In this document: piece after piece, positions 9,326 to 16,297 of the stretch | Position numbering within the stretch: position 1 is the stretch's first letter | How the letters are laid out: each line of letters opens with the position of its first letter | Origin: Burkholderiaceae bacterium | GTDB lineage: Bacteria > Pseudomonadota > Gammaproteobacteria > Burkholderiales > Burkholderiaceae_C | NCBI GenBank assembly: GCA_025458585.1 | Contig: JALOSD010000088.1 | Span: forward strand, 1-16,297 | Length of the DNA stretch: 16,297 nt | Direction: 5' to 3' | The notes under the pieces: model-generated | What the model was told of the DNA's origin: nothing | The model's input: only the letters and a program-made list of their open reading frames with translations | The model's database searches: none | Made by a program: the position numbers and the translations under genes

Positions 9326-9799
9326 TCAGCGCTTCGGCGCCAGCATCGTGCCGCGGCAGCGCGGCATGCCGCAGTAACACGCGAACTGCTTCTTGACCTT
9401 CGGCGTGTGGCGGCCGTCGAGCATCAGCAGGTAGTCGAAGAACAGCTCCTCGCCCGGGGCGATGTCGCGCAACGCCTTCACGAACACGCGGCCTGCGACC
9501 TCGTCGGCCTCGCAGTTCGGCTCGCACGAGTGGTTGATCCACCGCGCCGCGTTGCCCTGGTGCGTGCCGTCGATGACGCGCTTGTCGTCGATGTGGAAGT
9601 AGAACGTGTGGTCGGGGTTGGAGGGGTCGTGCGGGTGGCGGCGCAGCGCCTCCTTCCACGTGATGACCTCGCCCTTGTACTCGATGATCGTCGTGCCGGC
9701 GGCGATCGGCCGCAGCGCGAACGGCACCGCCGTGCCCGGGTCGTGGTGCAGCGCGTGGCGCGCTGCCGGGCCGACGGTGGCTTGTGCGGTCTTCTTCAT
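9326..9799 (-). CDS. SET-domain protein (putative lysine methyltransferase) with post-SET zinc motif
   Basis: From ATG 9799 the product is 157 residues, little more than one SET domain. AdoMet-binding and catalytic motifs are clear: IIEYKGEVI (38-46), RWINHSCEPNCE (86-97, the NHS core), and GEELFFDYLL (116-125) with the catalytic-type tyrosine Y123. The post-SET cysteines follow as CYCGMPRC (141-148), which with C96 in NHSCEPNC could hold a zinc ion. Such small proteins occur across Proteobacteria; some methylate bacterial or host proteins, most have no known target. Starts at 9808 (ATG) and 9832 (GTG) are in frame; 9799 was chosen because MKKT begins the conserved-looking part, though no strong ribosome binding site was seen for any. 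A TACAAT hexamer (9854-9859, minus strand) could be its -10 box. Confidence 0.85.
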   Translation of the reverse strand: MKKTAQATVGPAARHALHHDPGTAVPFALRPIAAGTTIIEYKGEVITWKEALRRHPHDPSNPDHTFYFHIDDKRVIDGTHQGNAARWINHSCEPNCEADEVAGRVFVKALRDIAPGEELFFDYLLMLDGRHTPKVKKQFACYCGMPRCRGTMLAPKR

Positions 9800-9809
9800 T
9801 CGGTACATT
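9782..9809 (+). promoter_or_regulatory. Candidate sigma70-type promoter for topB
   Basis: TTGTGC (9782-9787) and TACATT (9804-9809) are separated by 16 bases on the plus strand, about 107 nt before the topB start, inside the 5' end of the oppositely oriented SET gene. The match is moderate and the site is weakly supported. Confidence 0.3.
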
Positions 9810-9818
9810 GAGTCATGG

Positions 9819-9843
9819 GCGCGCGCGTGCACACGTGCGCGCG
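9819..9843. other. 25-nt perfect alternating purine-pyrimidine run (Z-DNA-prone)
   Basis: Every base from 9819 to 9843 alternates purine and pyrimidine, almost all as GC or GT/AC steps, the classic composition for a B-to-Z transition under negative supercoiling. It lies in the divergent spacer between the SET-domain gene and topB. Confidence 0.6.
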
Positions 9844-9915
9844 AGGACCAATGATTGTAGGCACGCCCCGGCGCGCGAGCGCCGCGGGCCGGGCCCGACC
9901 CGACAGCAGCACACG

Positions 9916-12564
9916 ATGAGCAAAACCCTGGTCATTGCCGAGAAGCCGAGCGTCGCGCAGGACATCGTGCGCGCGCTGACGCCCGTGGCGGGCAAGTTCG
10001 ACAAGCACGACGACCACTTCGAGAACGAGCGCTACGTCGTCACCTCCGCCGTCGGCCACCTGGTCGAGATCAAGGCGCCCGAGGAGTACGACGTCAAGCG
10101 CGGCAAGTGGAGCTTCGCCCACCTGCCGGTGATCCCGCCGCATTTCGAGCTCGCGCCGATCGACAAGGCCAAGAGCCGGCTGAACGCCGTCGTCAGGCAG
10201 ATCAAGCGCAAGGACGTGAGCGAGATCGTCAACGCCTGCGACGCCGGCCGCGAAGGCGAGCTGATCTTCCGCCTGATCGTGCAGTACGCTGGCGGCGAGA
10301 AGAAGCCCGTCGACAAGCCGATGCGCCGCCTGTGGCTGCAGAGCATGACGCCGCAGGCGATCCGCGACGGCTTCGCGGCGCTGCGCGACGACCGCCAGCT
10401 GCAGGGCCTGGCGGCGGCGGCGCGCAGCCGCAGCGAGGCCGACTGGCTGGTCGGCATCAACGGCACGCGCGCGATGACGGCGTTCAACTCGCGCGACGGC
10501 GGCTTCTTCCTCACCACCGTCGGGCGCGTGCAGACGCCCACGCTGTCGATCGTCGTCGAGCGCGAGGAGAAGATCCGCAAGCACGTCGCGCGGCCGTACT
10601 GGGAGGTCAAGGCGACGTTCGACGCCCAGGCCGGGCTCTACGACGGCAAGTGGTTCGACCCGGCCTTCAAGAAGGCCGACGACCCCGACGCGCGCGCCGA
10701 CCGCGTGTGGGACGAGACCGCAGCACAGGCGATCGCCGACGCCTGCCGCGGCCAGCCGGCCACCGTCGTCGACGAGGCCAAGCCCAGCACGCAGGCGAGC
10801 CCGCTGCTGTACGACCTGACGACGCTGCAGCGCGAGGCCAACGGCCGCTTCGGCTTCTCGGCCAAGACGACGCTGTCGCTGGCGCAGGCGCTGTACGAGA
10901 AGCACAAGGTGCTGACCTACCCGCGCACCGACTCGCGCCACCTGCCCGAGGACTACCTCGCGGTCGTGAAGCAGACCTTCGAGACGATCGCCGACGAGGA
11001 CCTGCCCGGCCCGCTGCGCGACCTCGCCAAGCACGCGCGCTTCGCGCTGAACGAGGGCTACGTCAAGCCGAGCAAGCGCGTGTTCGACAACGCGAAGGTC
11101 TCGGACCACTTCGCGATCATCCCGACGCTGCAGGCGCCGAAGTCCCTTACCGAGGCCGAGGCCAAGCTGTACGACCTGGTCGTCAAGCGCTTCCTCGCCG
11201 TGTTCTATCCGAGCGCCGAGTACCTGGTGACGACGCGTACCAGCACGGTGACGCAGGGCGGCAAGCCGTACGCGTTCCAGACCAACGGCAAGGTGCTGGT
11301 CAAGCCGGGCTGGCTCGCCGTCTACGGCAAGGAGGCGCAGGAGGAGGACGCCAACCTGGTGCCGGTCGCGCCCGGCGAGGTCGTGCGCACCGAGAGCGTC
11401 GACGTCGTCGCGCTGAAGACCCGCCCGCCGGCGCGCTACAACGAGGCGACGCTGCTGAGCGCAATGGAAGGCGCGGGCAAGCTGGTCGACGACGACGAGC
11501 TGCGCGAGGCGATGGCCGAGAAGGGCCTGGGCACGCCGGCCACGCGCGCGGCGATCATCGAAGGGCTGATCGCCGAGAAGTACCTGTACCGCGAAGGCCG
11601 CGAGCTGGTGCCCACCGCGAAGGCGTTCCAGCTGATGACGCTGCTGCGCGGCCTCGACGTCGAGGACCTGACCCGGCCCGAGCTGACCGGCAACTGGGAG
11701 TACCAGCTCGCGCAGATGGAGCACGGCAGGCTGTCGCGCGACGCCTTCATGGCCGAGATCGCGAAGATGGCCGAGCGCATCGTGCGCAAGGCCAAGGAAT
11801 ACGACCGCGACACGATCCCCGGCGACTACGCGACGCTGGCCACGCCGTGCCCGAACTGCGGCGGCGTCGTGAAGGAGAACTATCGCCGCTTCGTGTGCAC
11901 CGGCAAGGACGGCGCGAGCGCAGCGGCAGGCAGCGCCGACGGCGCTGCCGGGGGCTGCGGCTTTTCGATCACGAAGATCCCGGCCGGCCGCGCGTTCGAG
12001 ATCGCCGAGGCCGAGGCCTTCCTGCGCGACAAGAGGATCGGCCCGCTCGAGGGCTTCCGCTCGAAGGCCGGCTGGCCGTTCACCGCCGAGCTCAAGCTCG
12101 TGCGCGACGACGAGATCGCCAACTGGCGGCTCGAGTTCGACTTCGGCGAGGAGGCGCGGCAGGCCGACGGCGCCGGCGAGCCGGTCGACTTCTCGGGCCA
12201 GGCCGCGCTCGGCGCGTGCCCGAAGTGCCAGGGTCACGTCTACGAGCACGGCACGAGCTACGTCTGCGAGCACAGCGTCGGCCCGCACGCGACGTGCGAC
12301 TTCAAGAGCGGCAAGATCATCCTGCAGCAGCCGGTGGCGCGCGAGCAGATGAGCCGGCTGCTCGCCGAGGGCCGCACCGACCTGCTCGAGAACTTCGTCT
12401 CCAACAAGACGCGGCGCAAGTTCAAGGCGCGCCTGGCGTGGGACGCGAAGGAGGGCAAGGTCGGCTTCGAGTTCGAGCCGCGCGCGGCCAAGGTGCCCGC
12501 GAAGGGTGCGGCGCCGGCGAAGAAGGCCGCGCCGAGGCGCGCGGCGGCGAAGAAGGCGACGTAG
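9916..12564 (+). CDS. topB: DNA topoisomerase III, long form with C-terminal zinc ribbons and Lys/Ala-rich tail
   Basis: The 882-residue type IA topoisomerase relaxes and decatenates DNA through a tyrosyl-DNA intermediate. The start ATG 9916 gives MSKTLVIAEKPSVAQ, the TOPRIM beginning with its glutamate E9. The metal motif DAGREGE is at 109-115. The active-site tyrosine is Y335 in LTYPRTDSRHLPEDY. LGTPATRA (the family's GxGTPATRA) and ELTGNWEYQL close the core at about 620. E. coli TopB has 653 residues; here about 230 more follow: a zinc ribbon starting CPNCGG (C645, C648) with later cysteines, a second one (GACPKCQGHVYEHG to TCDF), a Toprim_Crpt-like repeat (IILQQPVAREQMSRLLAEG), and a tail rich in K, A and P resembling histone H1-like DNA-binding tails. 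No strong Shine-Dalgarno sequence was seen. Confidence 0.95.
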   Translation: MSKTLVIAEKPSVAQDIVRALTPVAGKFDKHDDHFENERYVVTSAVGHLVEIKAPEEYDVKRGKWSFAHLPVIPPHFELAPIDKAKSRLNAVVRQIKRKDVSEIVNACDAGREGELIFRLIVQYAGGEKKPVDKPMRRLWLQSMTPQAIRDGFAALRDDRQLQGLAAAARSRSEADWLVGINGTRAMTAFNSRDGGFFLTTVGRVQTPTLSIVVEREEKIRKHVARPYWEVKATFDAQAGLYDGKWFDPAFKKADDPDARADRVWDETAAQAIADACRGQPATVVDEAKPSTQASPLLYDLTTLQREANGRFGFSAKTTLSLAQALYEKHKVLTYPRTDSRHLPEDYLAVVKQTFETIADEDLPGPLRDLAKHARFALNEGYVKPSKRVFDNAKVSDHFAIIPTLQAPKSLTEAEAKLYDLVVKRFLAVFYPSAEYLVTTRTSTVTQGGKPYAFQTNGKVLVKPGWLAVYGKEAQEEDANLVPVAPGEVVRTESVDVVALKTRPPARYNEATLLSAMEGAGKLVDDDELREAMAEKGLGTPATRAAIIEGLIAEKYLYREGRELVPTAKAFQLMTLLRGLDVEDLTRPELTGNWEYQLAQMEHGRLSRDAFMAEIAKMAERIVRKAKEYDRDTIPGDYATLATPCPNCGGVVKENYRRFVCTGKDGASAAAGSADGAAGGCGFSITKIPAGRAFEIAEAEAFLRDKRIGPLEGFRSKAGWPFTAELKLVRDDEIANWRLEFDFGEEARQADGAGEPVDFSGQAALGACPKCQGHVYEHGTSYVCEHSVGPHATCDFKSGKIILQQPVAREQMSRLLAEGRTDLLENFVSNKTRRKFKARLAWDAKEGKVGFEFEPRAAKVPAKGAAPAKKAAPRRAAAKKAT

Positions 12565-12621
12565 CGGCATGGTGCGCGCCCTGGCGCCGGCCTTCGGCGC
12601 CCGGCGGCGGTCGGGCGGGCC

Positions 12622-13593
12622 GTGACCGCCGACGTCGCCTTCAAGCTGCTCGCGATCGTCCTCACCGTCGGCCTCGGCTGGGCGGCGGCACGGGCACGCT
12701 GGCTCGGCGACGCCGACGGCAGCGCCACCGCGGTGCGCGTGCTGTCGGCGGTCACGTTCAACCTCTTCGTGCCGGCGCTGCTGTTCCGCACGATGGTGCG
12801 GCTCGACCTCGACGCTCTGCCCGGGCGCACGATCGCGGCCTACTTCGTGCCCGCTTGCGCATTCCTGCTCGTCGTCTACGCCTGGCAGCGGCGCCACATT
12901 CCAACGCTCGGCCCGGCGGCGCCCTCGACGCGCGCCATCGGCGCGACCTACGGCAACGCGGTGCAGCTGGGCATTCCGGTGTCGGCGGCGCTGTTCGGCG
13001 AGACGGGGCTCGGCATCCACCTCGCGCTCGTGGCCGTGCACGGGCTGATCCTGCTGACGCTGCTGACGGTGCTCGCCGAGGCCGATCTCGCCCGCGGCAA
13101 CCGGCAGGCGACGTGGGTCGCGACGCTGCATAGCACGGTGCGCAATACGGTGGTCCACCCCGTGGTGCTGCCGGTGCTGCTCGGGCTGGCGTGGAACCTG
13201 ACCGGGTTCGGCCTGCATCCCGTCGTCGACCAGGCGCTGCAGGGGCTCGGCGCCGCCGTCGTGCCGGTGTGCCTGGTGCTGATCGGCGCGTCGCTGCAGG
13301 CCTACGGCGTGCGTGGGCGGGTGGGCGGCGCTGTGGCGCTGTCGGCGGCCAAGCTGCTCGCGCTGCCGGCGGTGGTGCTCGTCGTCGCGCACTGGGGCTT
13401 CGGCCTTGGCGGCACCGTGCTCGACGTCGTGGTGATGATGGCCGCGCTGCCGGTGGGCAACAACGCGCTGCTGTTCGCGACGCGCTACCGCACGCTCGAA
13501 GGCGAGGCGACGGCGGCGATCGTGCTGTCGACGCTCGCGTTCGCGGTCACGGCGTCGCTCTGGCTCGCCGTGCTGGCCACGATCGGCGGCTGA
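12622..13593 (+). CDS. AEC (auxin efflux carrier) family transporter
   Basis: The 323-residue product is almost entirely hydrophobic, with about nine to ten predicted membrane helices in two halves separated by a polar loop around residues 150-165 (EADLARGNRQATW). The first half has ITFNLFVPALLF-like VTFNLFVPALLFRTMV (44-59), and ATYGNAVQLGIPV (109-121) carries the conserved N-x-x-x-x-G-x-P signature of the family; the second half ends with MMAALPVGNNALLFATRY (274-291). AEC proteins, including MdcF-like malonate carriers, export or import organic anions; the substrate here cannot be read from sequence. GTG 12622 is preceded by GGGCGGG. It follows topB by 57 bases, which contain a seven-bp hairpin (12583-12601), so read-through transcription from topB is possible. 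Confidence 0.87.
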   Translation: MTADVAFKLLAIVLTVGLGWAAARARWLGDADGSATAVRVLSAVTFNLFVPALLFRTMVRLDLDALPGRTIAAYFVPACAFLLVVYAWQRRHIPTLGPAAPSTRAIGATYGNAVQLGIPVSAALFGETGLGIHLALVAVHGLILLTLLTVLAEADLARGNRQATWVATLHSTVRNTVVHPVVLPVLLGLAWNLTGFGLHPVVDQALQGLGAAVVPVCLVLIGASLQAYGVRGRVGGAVALSAAKLLALPAVVLVVAHWGFGLGGTVLDVVVMMAALPVGNNALLFATRYRTLEGEATAAIVLSTLAFAVTASLWLAVLATIGG

Positions 13594-13732
13594 TGCGACG
13601 TCATCCCGTCGAATCCCGCCATGGGCCGGGTTCGGGGCGGGTCGGCCTCGGGTGCCACGAGACGACGAACTCCCCGGTGTCGCGCGCCGAGGAATTCGTG
13701 CAGGGACGTTGGGCCCGTCGCGGCGCGCGCGT

Positions 13733-15151
13733 TCACTGACGCGCGAAGTCCGAGTAGTGGTGGATGCCGTACTGCATCATCAGGTGCAGCGCCAGTTCGT
13801 CGGGCGGCAGTGACGCTGCGATGTCCTTCGGACTGAGAATCGCGTAGCCGAGCACGCCGCGGCCGAGCACCTTGACCGCGAGGTTGAGGCTGACCTGGCG
13901 CCCCTGCGCGTCGCGGCCGTCGAAGAAGTTGGCCCACTGCGCATATTCGTCGTCGGCGTCCTCGCGCAGCTCCAGCGTCTGCGGCGACACCTCCCAGCGC
14001 GCCAGCGGCATCAGCCCGTCGATGAAGGCGCGCTTGCCGTTGGTCTTCGCCTGGGCGAACGATGGCGCCACGCTCACGCCGATGAACAGCCGCGAGGAAC
14101 CCCCGGGCGTGGCCGCCTCCAGCCGGTTGAGGGCCGCGTTCCAGCGCACCGGCAGCCCGCTGGGCACGCCGAAGGTGGCGCCGGTGGGCGGGTGGTAGAG
14201 CACGTCGATGCCCAGCCGCGCCGCCTGCTGCGCGCCGAGGATCTGGCGGATGAAGGTGATGTTGCCTCCGTCCTCGTCCCAGCGACCGGTACGCCGCAGC
14301 ATGGCCTCGACCGCGTCCAGCGAACGGGTGTGCAGGCGGCGCAGCGCCTGGGCATCGGGCGGGGCCGGCGGCGACGGCAGTGCGGGCTCTGAGCGCGGTG
14401 CCAACGGCTCGCGGCTGGCGAAGTGGGCTGTCCAGGGCGACGCGACCTTCGGTGGCGGATTCGGCGAATCCGGCAGTTTGGGCAGGTAGACGTGGGCCGG
14501 GATGCTCCAGTTCAGTCCGCGGTCGCCGTCGAGCATGCCGCCGCTGACGATGGCGACCACGCGACCCTGGCTGTCGACGATGGGCGCACCGGACTGCCCC
14601 GGCTGCAGCAGGCTCTTGACGCGGAAGATCGTCGCCGACTTCAGCGGATGGCTGATGCCAGCGAACAGGTCGACCTTGCCTTGCAGCGAGTCGAAGACGT
14701 CGAGCGTGGTCGTCCAGCCGCGCACGCCTGGTGTGAAGCGCACCGTGTCGGTGTCGAGCGTGCGAATGCCCTGCGGGTAGCCGATGACGGTGAAGCGCTC
14801 GCGCTCCATGTCGGGCAGGCTCGCCGCGTGCGCCAGAGGCCGCAGGCCGATGGCGCGCTCGAGCTGCAGCAGCGCGAGGTCGGACTCCAGGTGGGCGCGC
14901 AGCACGCGCGCCGGCGAGCGCTGCTCGCTCACCTCGCTGTACACGTTCAGGCTGCTGCAGCCGGCGGCGCCGTGCAGCGCGGTCACCACCTGCTGCGGCT
15001 CGCGCCAGCTGAAGCCGGTGGACACCAGCGACTTGCCGTCGGGCAGCCGGCACTGAACCTGCACCACCGACGGGTAGATCGACTGCAGCGGCTGCGCCAG
15101 CGCCCCAGGCAGCGCGGCCAGGCACAACATGGCCCACGGTGCGGGCTTCAT
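13733..15151 (-). CDS. Exported trypsin-like serine protease with unassigned C-terminal domain
   Basis: This 472-residue protein starts with a signal peptide (cleavage likely after A19 in PGALAQ). A trypsin-fold (S1/HtrA-like) domain follows to about residue 220: H60 in VVTALHGAAGC, D91 in ESDLALLQLE and S187 in PGQSGAPIVDSQGR form the triad. C65 and C34 could pair. A Pro-rich linker (228-266) leads to about 200 residues I do not recognise: a helical part (RSLDAVEAMLRRTGRWDEDGG), then beta-rich segments (LFIGVSVAPS, SLNLAVKVLGRGVLGYAIL) and an acidic stretch (LELREDADDEYAQWANFF). No PDZ domain is evident, unlike DegP/DegS. ATG 15151 overlaps the stop of the upstream membrane protein by four bases (ATGA), so the two are translationally coupled and may work together in the periplasm. 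Catalytic call firm; role unknown. Confidence 0.85.
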   Translation of the reverse strand: MKPAPWAMLCLAALPGALAQPLQSIYPSVVQVQCRLPDGKSLVSTGFSWREPQQVVTALHGAAGCSSLNVYSEVSEQRSPARVLRAHLESDLALLQLERAIGLRPLAHAASLPDMERERFTVIGYPQGIRTLDTDTVRFTPGVRGWTTTLDVFDSLQGKVDLFAGISHPLKSATIFRVKSLLQPGQSGAPIVDSQGRVVAIVSGGMLDGDRGLNWSIPAHVYLPKLPDSPNPPPKVASPWTAHFASREPLAPRSEPALPSPPAPPDAQALRRLHTRSLDAVEAMLRRTGRWDEDGGNITFIRQILGAQQAARLGIDVLYHPPTGATFGVPSGLPVRWNAALNRLEAATPGGSSRLFIGVSVAPSFAQAKTNGKRAFIDGLMPLARWEVSPQTLELREDADDEYAQWANFFDGRDAQGRQVSLNLAVKVLGRGVLGYAILSPKDIAASLPPDELALHLMMQYGIHHYSDFARQ

Positions 15152-15879
15152 CGCGCCGCGCCAGAGGCGGGCGCCGCCGCCCACGCGCACACCAGCGCAT
15201 GCGCCGCCTGCAGTGCCGGCAGCCGGTGCTCCGGCGGCATCTGCCGGATGCGCTGCGCGACCTCGGCGTAGGCACCTTGCTCGTCGCCCCAGGCATCGAG
15301 CCAGGGCTCGGAGCGGTTGCCGAAGCGCGCCGGTGCGAGCTCGCTGCACAGCTGCACCGTGCCGCCGCCGGACATCAGCCCCGGGCGCAGCGCGGCCGCC
15401 TGGGCGCTGACGACCACCGGTGCGTCGGTGCCCCCGCCCAGGCGCAGCGCCGACGGCAGCAGGCCCAGGCGCTCGTGCACCATCAGCTGCGTGGCCAGCG
15501 CCGGGTTGTCGGGGAAGGCGCGGTTCCAGCGCGCGAGGCTGCGCTCCGGGGGCTCGGCCAGCGGGTTGTTGATGCGCATCCACTGGCCGAACAGCACGCC
15601 GACCACCGCGGCGAGGCCGAAGACGCCGATGCGCAGGCCGTTGATCTGCACCTTGGCGAACACCGCCGGCTTGCCGTCGCCGCGGCCCTCGAGGCCGAGC
15701 AGCACGGCCAGCAGCGAGGTCAGCCCGCCGACGACGTAGGCCACCACCGGCGAGGTGGCCAGCCCCACCACCGTGCCCAGCAGCAACCCGATGCCGAGGC
15801 CGGCGAGCACGTCGGACAACCGCTGGGGCCGCGGCGCGGCGAGGCTGCTCGCGGACTCCGGCAACGCGTCGTCAGGCAT
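15148..15879 (-). CDS. Predicted three-helix membrane protein, partner of the trypsin-like protease
   Basis: I chose ATG 15879 because AGGGGG sits seven bases before it; longer in-frame starts up to 16002 would cross the promoter and reach the intron boundary. The 243-residue product has a polar N-terminus, two close membrane helices (about 22-41 and 43-62), a charged loop (GLEGRGDGKPAVFAKVQ), a third helix (81-99) and a soluble C-terminal part of about 140 residues (NNPLAEPPERSLARWNRAFP to the end) with two cysteines. With three helices and a positively charged middle loop, the C-terminal part is likely periplasmic, the compartment of the coupled protease. No family was recognised. It could anchor, activate or restrain the protease; this is inference from gene coupling only. 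Confidence 0.7.
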   Translation of the reverse strand: MPDDALPESASSLAAPRPQRLSDVLAGLGIGLLLGTVVGLATSPVVAYVVGGLTSLLAVLLGLEGRGDGKPAVFAKVQINGLRIGVFGLAAVVGVLFGQWMRINNPLAEPPERSLARWNRAFPDNPALATQLMVHERLGLLPSALRLGGGTDAPVVVSAQAAALRPGLMSGGGTVQLCSELAPARFGNRSEPWLDAWGDEQGAYAEVAQRIRQMPPEHRLPALQAAHALVCAWAAAPASGAAR

Positions 15880-15886
15880 GTGGCAA

Positions 15887-15892
15887 CCCCCT
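15887..15892 (-). promoter_or_regulatory. Ribosome binding site of the membrane-protein gene
   Basis: AGGGGG on the minus strand lies seven bases before ATG 15879 and decides this start over longer in-frame alternatives. Confidence 0.6.
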
Positions 15893-15924
15893 GCGGAAGG
15901 CGCCGCCGTCGGCACCGCCGATGC

Positions 15925-15953
15925 AGTATGCGCGTGCCGCCCTGCCCTGTCGA
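15925..15953 (-). promoter_or_regulatory. Sigma70-like promoter of the membrane-protein/protease operon
   Basis: On the minus strand TCGACA (15953-15948, five of six matches to TTGACA) and CATACT (15930-15925, four of six to TATAAT) are spaced by exactly 17 bases. Transcription would start near 15918, giving a leader of about 39 nt before ATG 15879. Confidence 0.5.
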
Positions 15954-15967
15954 GCCGCGAACGGGTC

Positions 15968-15992
15968 TTGCCGCAAACGCCGTTTGCGACAA
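15968..15992. repeat. Inverted repeat (11-bp arms, one mismatch, 3-nt loop)
   Basis: TTGCCGCAAAC (15968-15978) and GTTTGCGACAA (15982-15992) pair at ten of eleven positions. The repeat lies 15 bases upstream of the operon's -35 box and 11 bases before the intron boundary. It could be an operator, a bidirectional hairpin, or part of the intron target; the sequence does not decide. Confidence 0.55.
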
Positions 15993-16003
15993 TCGACCAC
16001 ATG

Positions 16004-16297
16004 GTGCGTCACGAAGCAAAGGCTGAGCTGAACCCGCAAGGGCAAGGCGGGGCTGCTGCATGCTGCGCATGTCCAACGGGTGAGAGTGCCGTCCCGGTAG
16101 GCGTCGGAGCGCCGGGTAGCAGGCCCCAGGCAGCCGAGGGAGACCTTGGAGTCCGAGCGGGGCGTCAAAAGCCCGCCAGGCGGCGCAAGCCGTGCAACGG
16201 GGAGCAAGCACGCGGGCCGCAACATGAAGTGAAGCCTGCAGCCTCGACAGATTTACAACCCGCAGGCCGAGCCGCTCATGTCACGGCGAAGGCAACA
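16004..16297 (+). mobile_element. 5' part of a group II intron (continues beyond the window)
   Basis: From 16004 the sequence begins GTGCGTCACG, fitting the GUGYG 5' splice-site consensus of group II introns. Structured, GA-rich non-coding RNA-like sequence follows, with GGGTGAGAGTGCCGTCCCGG (16079-16098) resembling the conserved GGGUGAGAGUCCCG block of intron domain I, then GGGTAGCAGG and a series of short complementary G/C runs. No protein-coding frame with sensible composition is present in these 294 bases, in contrast to the rest of the window, and A content is higher. The maturase gene and domains V and VI would lie to the right. The intron subclass cannot be set from this part. I see no other gene in the stretch. 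Confidence 0.68.

Noticed and set aside
12583..12601. Hairpin GGCGCCG/CGGCGCC between topB and the AEC gene as a terminator
   Set aside because: Only seven base pairs and no T-tract; at most a weak structure, so not listed as a terminator.
9796..13392. A 1198-codon open frame on the minus strand opposite topB
   Set aside because: It is antisense to a complete topoisomerase with all catalytic motifs; its composition (Arg/Ala/Leu/Val-rich, repetitive) is typical of stop-poor antisense frames in GC-rich DNA.
13594..13732. Spacer between the two convergent genes as a bidirectional terminator or small gene
   Set aside because: Only a weak six-bp CCCGCC/GGCGGG pairing with a long loop was found, and no frame with a credible start or motif.
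15879..16002. Upstream extension of the membrane protein to ATG 16002
   Set aside because: The extra 41 residues cover the likely promoter and palindrome, have no membrane or signal character, and the start at 15879 has a good AGGGGG site.

Overview
The window is a very GC-rich, gene-dense bacterial segment. Gene families, neighbour order (tkt next to gap; birA overlapping a small SPOR-like gene) and codon use suggest a betaproteobacterium of the order Burkholderiales, perhaps in the Rubrivivax/Leptothrix/Ideonella neighbourhood. This placement is inferred from gene content, not from a search.

Layout. Positions 1-2268 (minus strand) hold a membrane-anchored tandem-PAS sensor that runs off the left edge, a MurU-like nucleotidyltransferase and a hemerythrin-domain protein. 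A divergent spacer with an FNR/Anr-type palindrome separates these from transketolase and glyceraldehyde-3-phosphate dehydrogenase on the plus strand (2436-5423), which are followed by two terminator hairpins. Next come a small predicted lipoprotein and a secreted subtilisin-like protease (5549-7889) with a PKD-like domain and a GlyGly-CTERM-like tail. On the minus strand follow a SPOR-like membrane protein, a biotin-protein ligase and a SET-domain protein (7933-9799). A long zinc-ribbon type topoisomerase III diverges from the SET gene and precedes an AEC-family transporter (9916-13593). The right end carries a convergent two-gene minus-strand operon, a three-helix membrane protein translationally coupled to an exported trypsin-like protease with an unrecognised C-terminal domain (13733-15879). 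The window ends in what looks like the 5' part of a group II intron, starting at 16004.

Main points. First, three reading frames in the first 4 kb (the PAS sensor, the MurU-like enzyme and transketolase) are each broken once. In transketolase about 40 residues are also missing, including the conserved SRQ segment. The remaining 12 kb shows no such damage, so local assembly error or local decay should be resolved before any functional reading. Because GC-rich frames rarely contain stops, the broken transketolase frame runs on into gap and produces a false 995-codon fusion. Second, the lipoprotein/S8 protease pair and the membrane-protein/trypsin pair are the best candidates for little-described systems. 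In the first, the lipoprotein resembles a detached protease propeptide. In the second, the protease has about 200 residues I could not assign and is coupled to a membrane partner. Third, regulatory or structural DNA of interest includes the FNR-type box upstream of the hemerythrin gene, a 25-nt alternating purine-pyrimidine run upstream of topB, and a palindrome next to a good sigma70-like promoter beside the intron insertion point.
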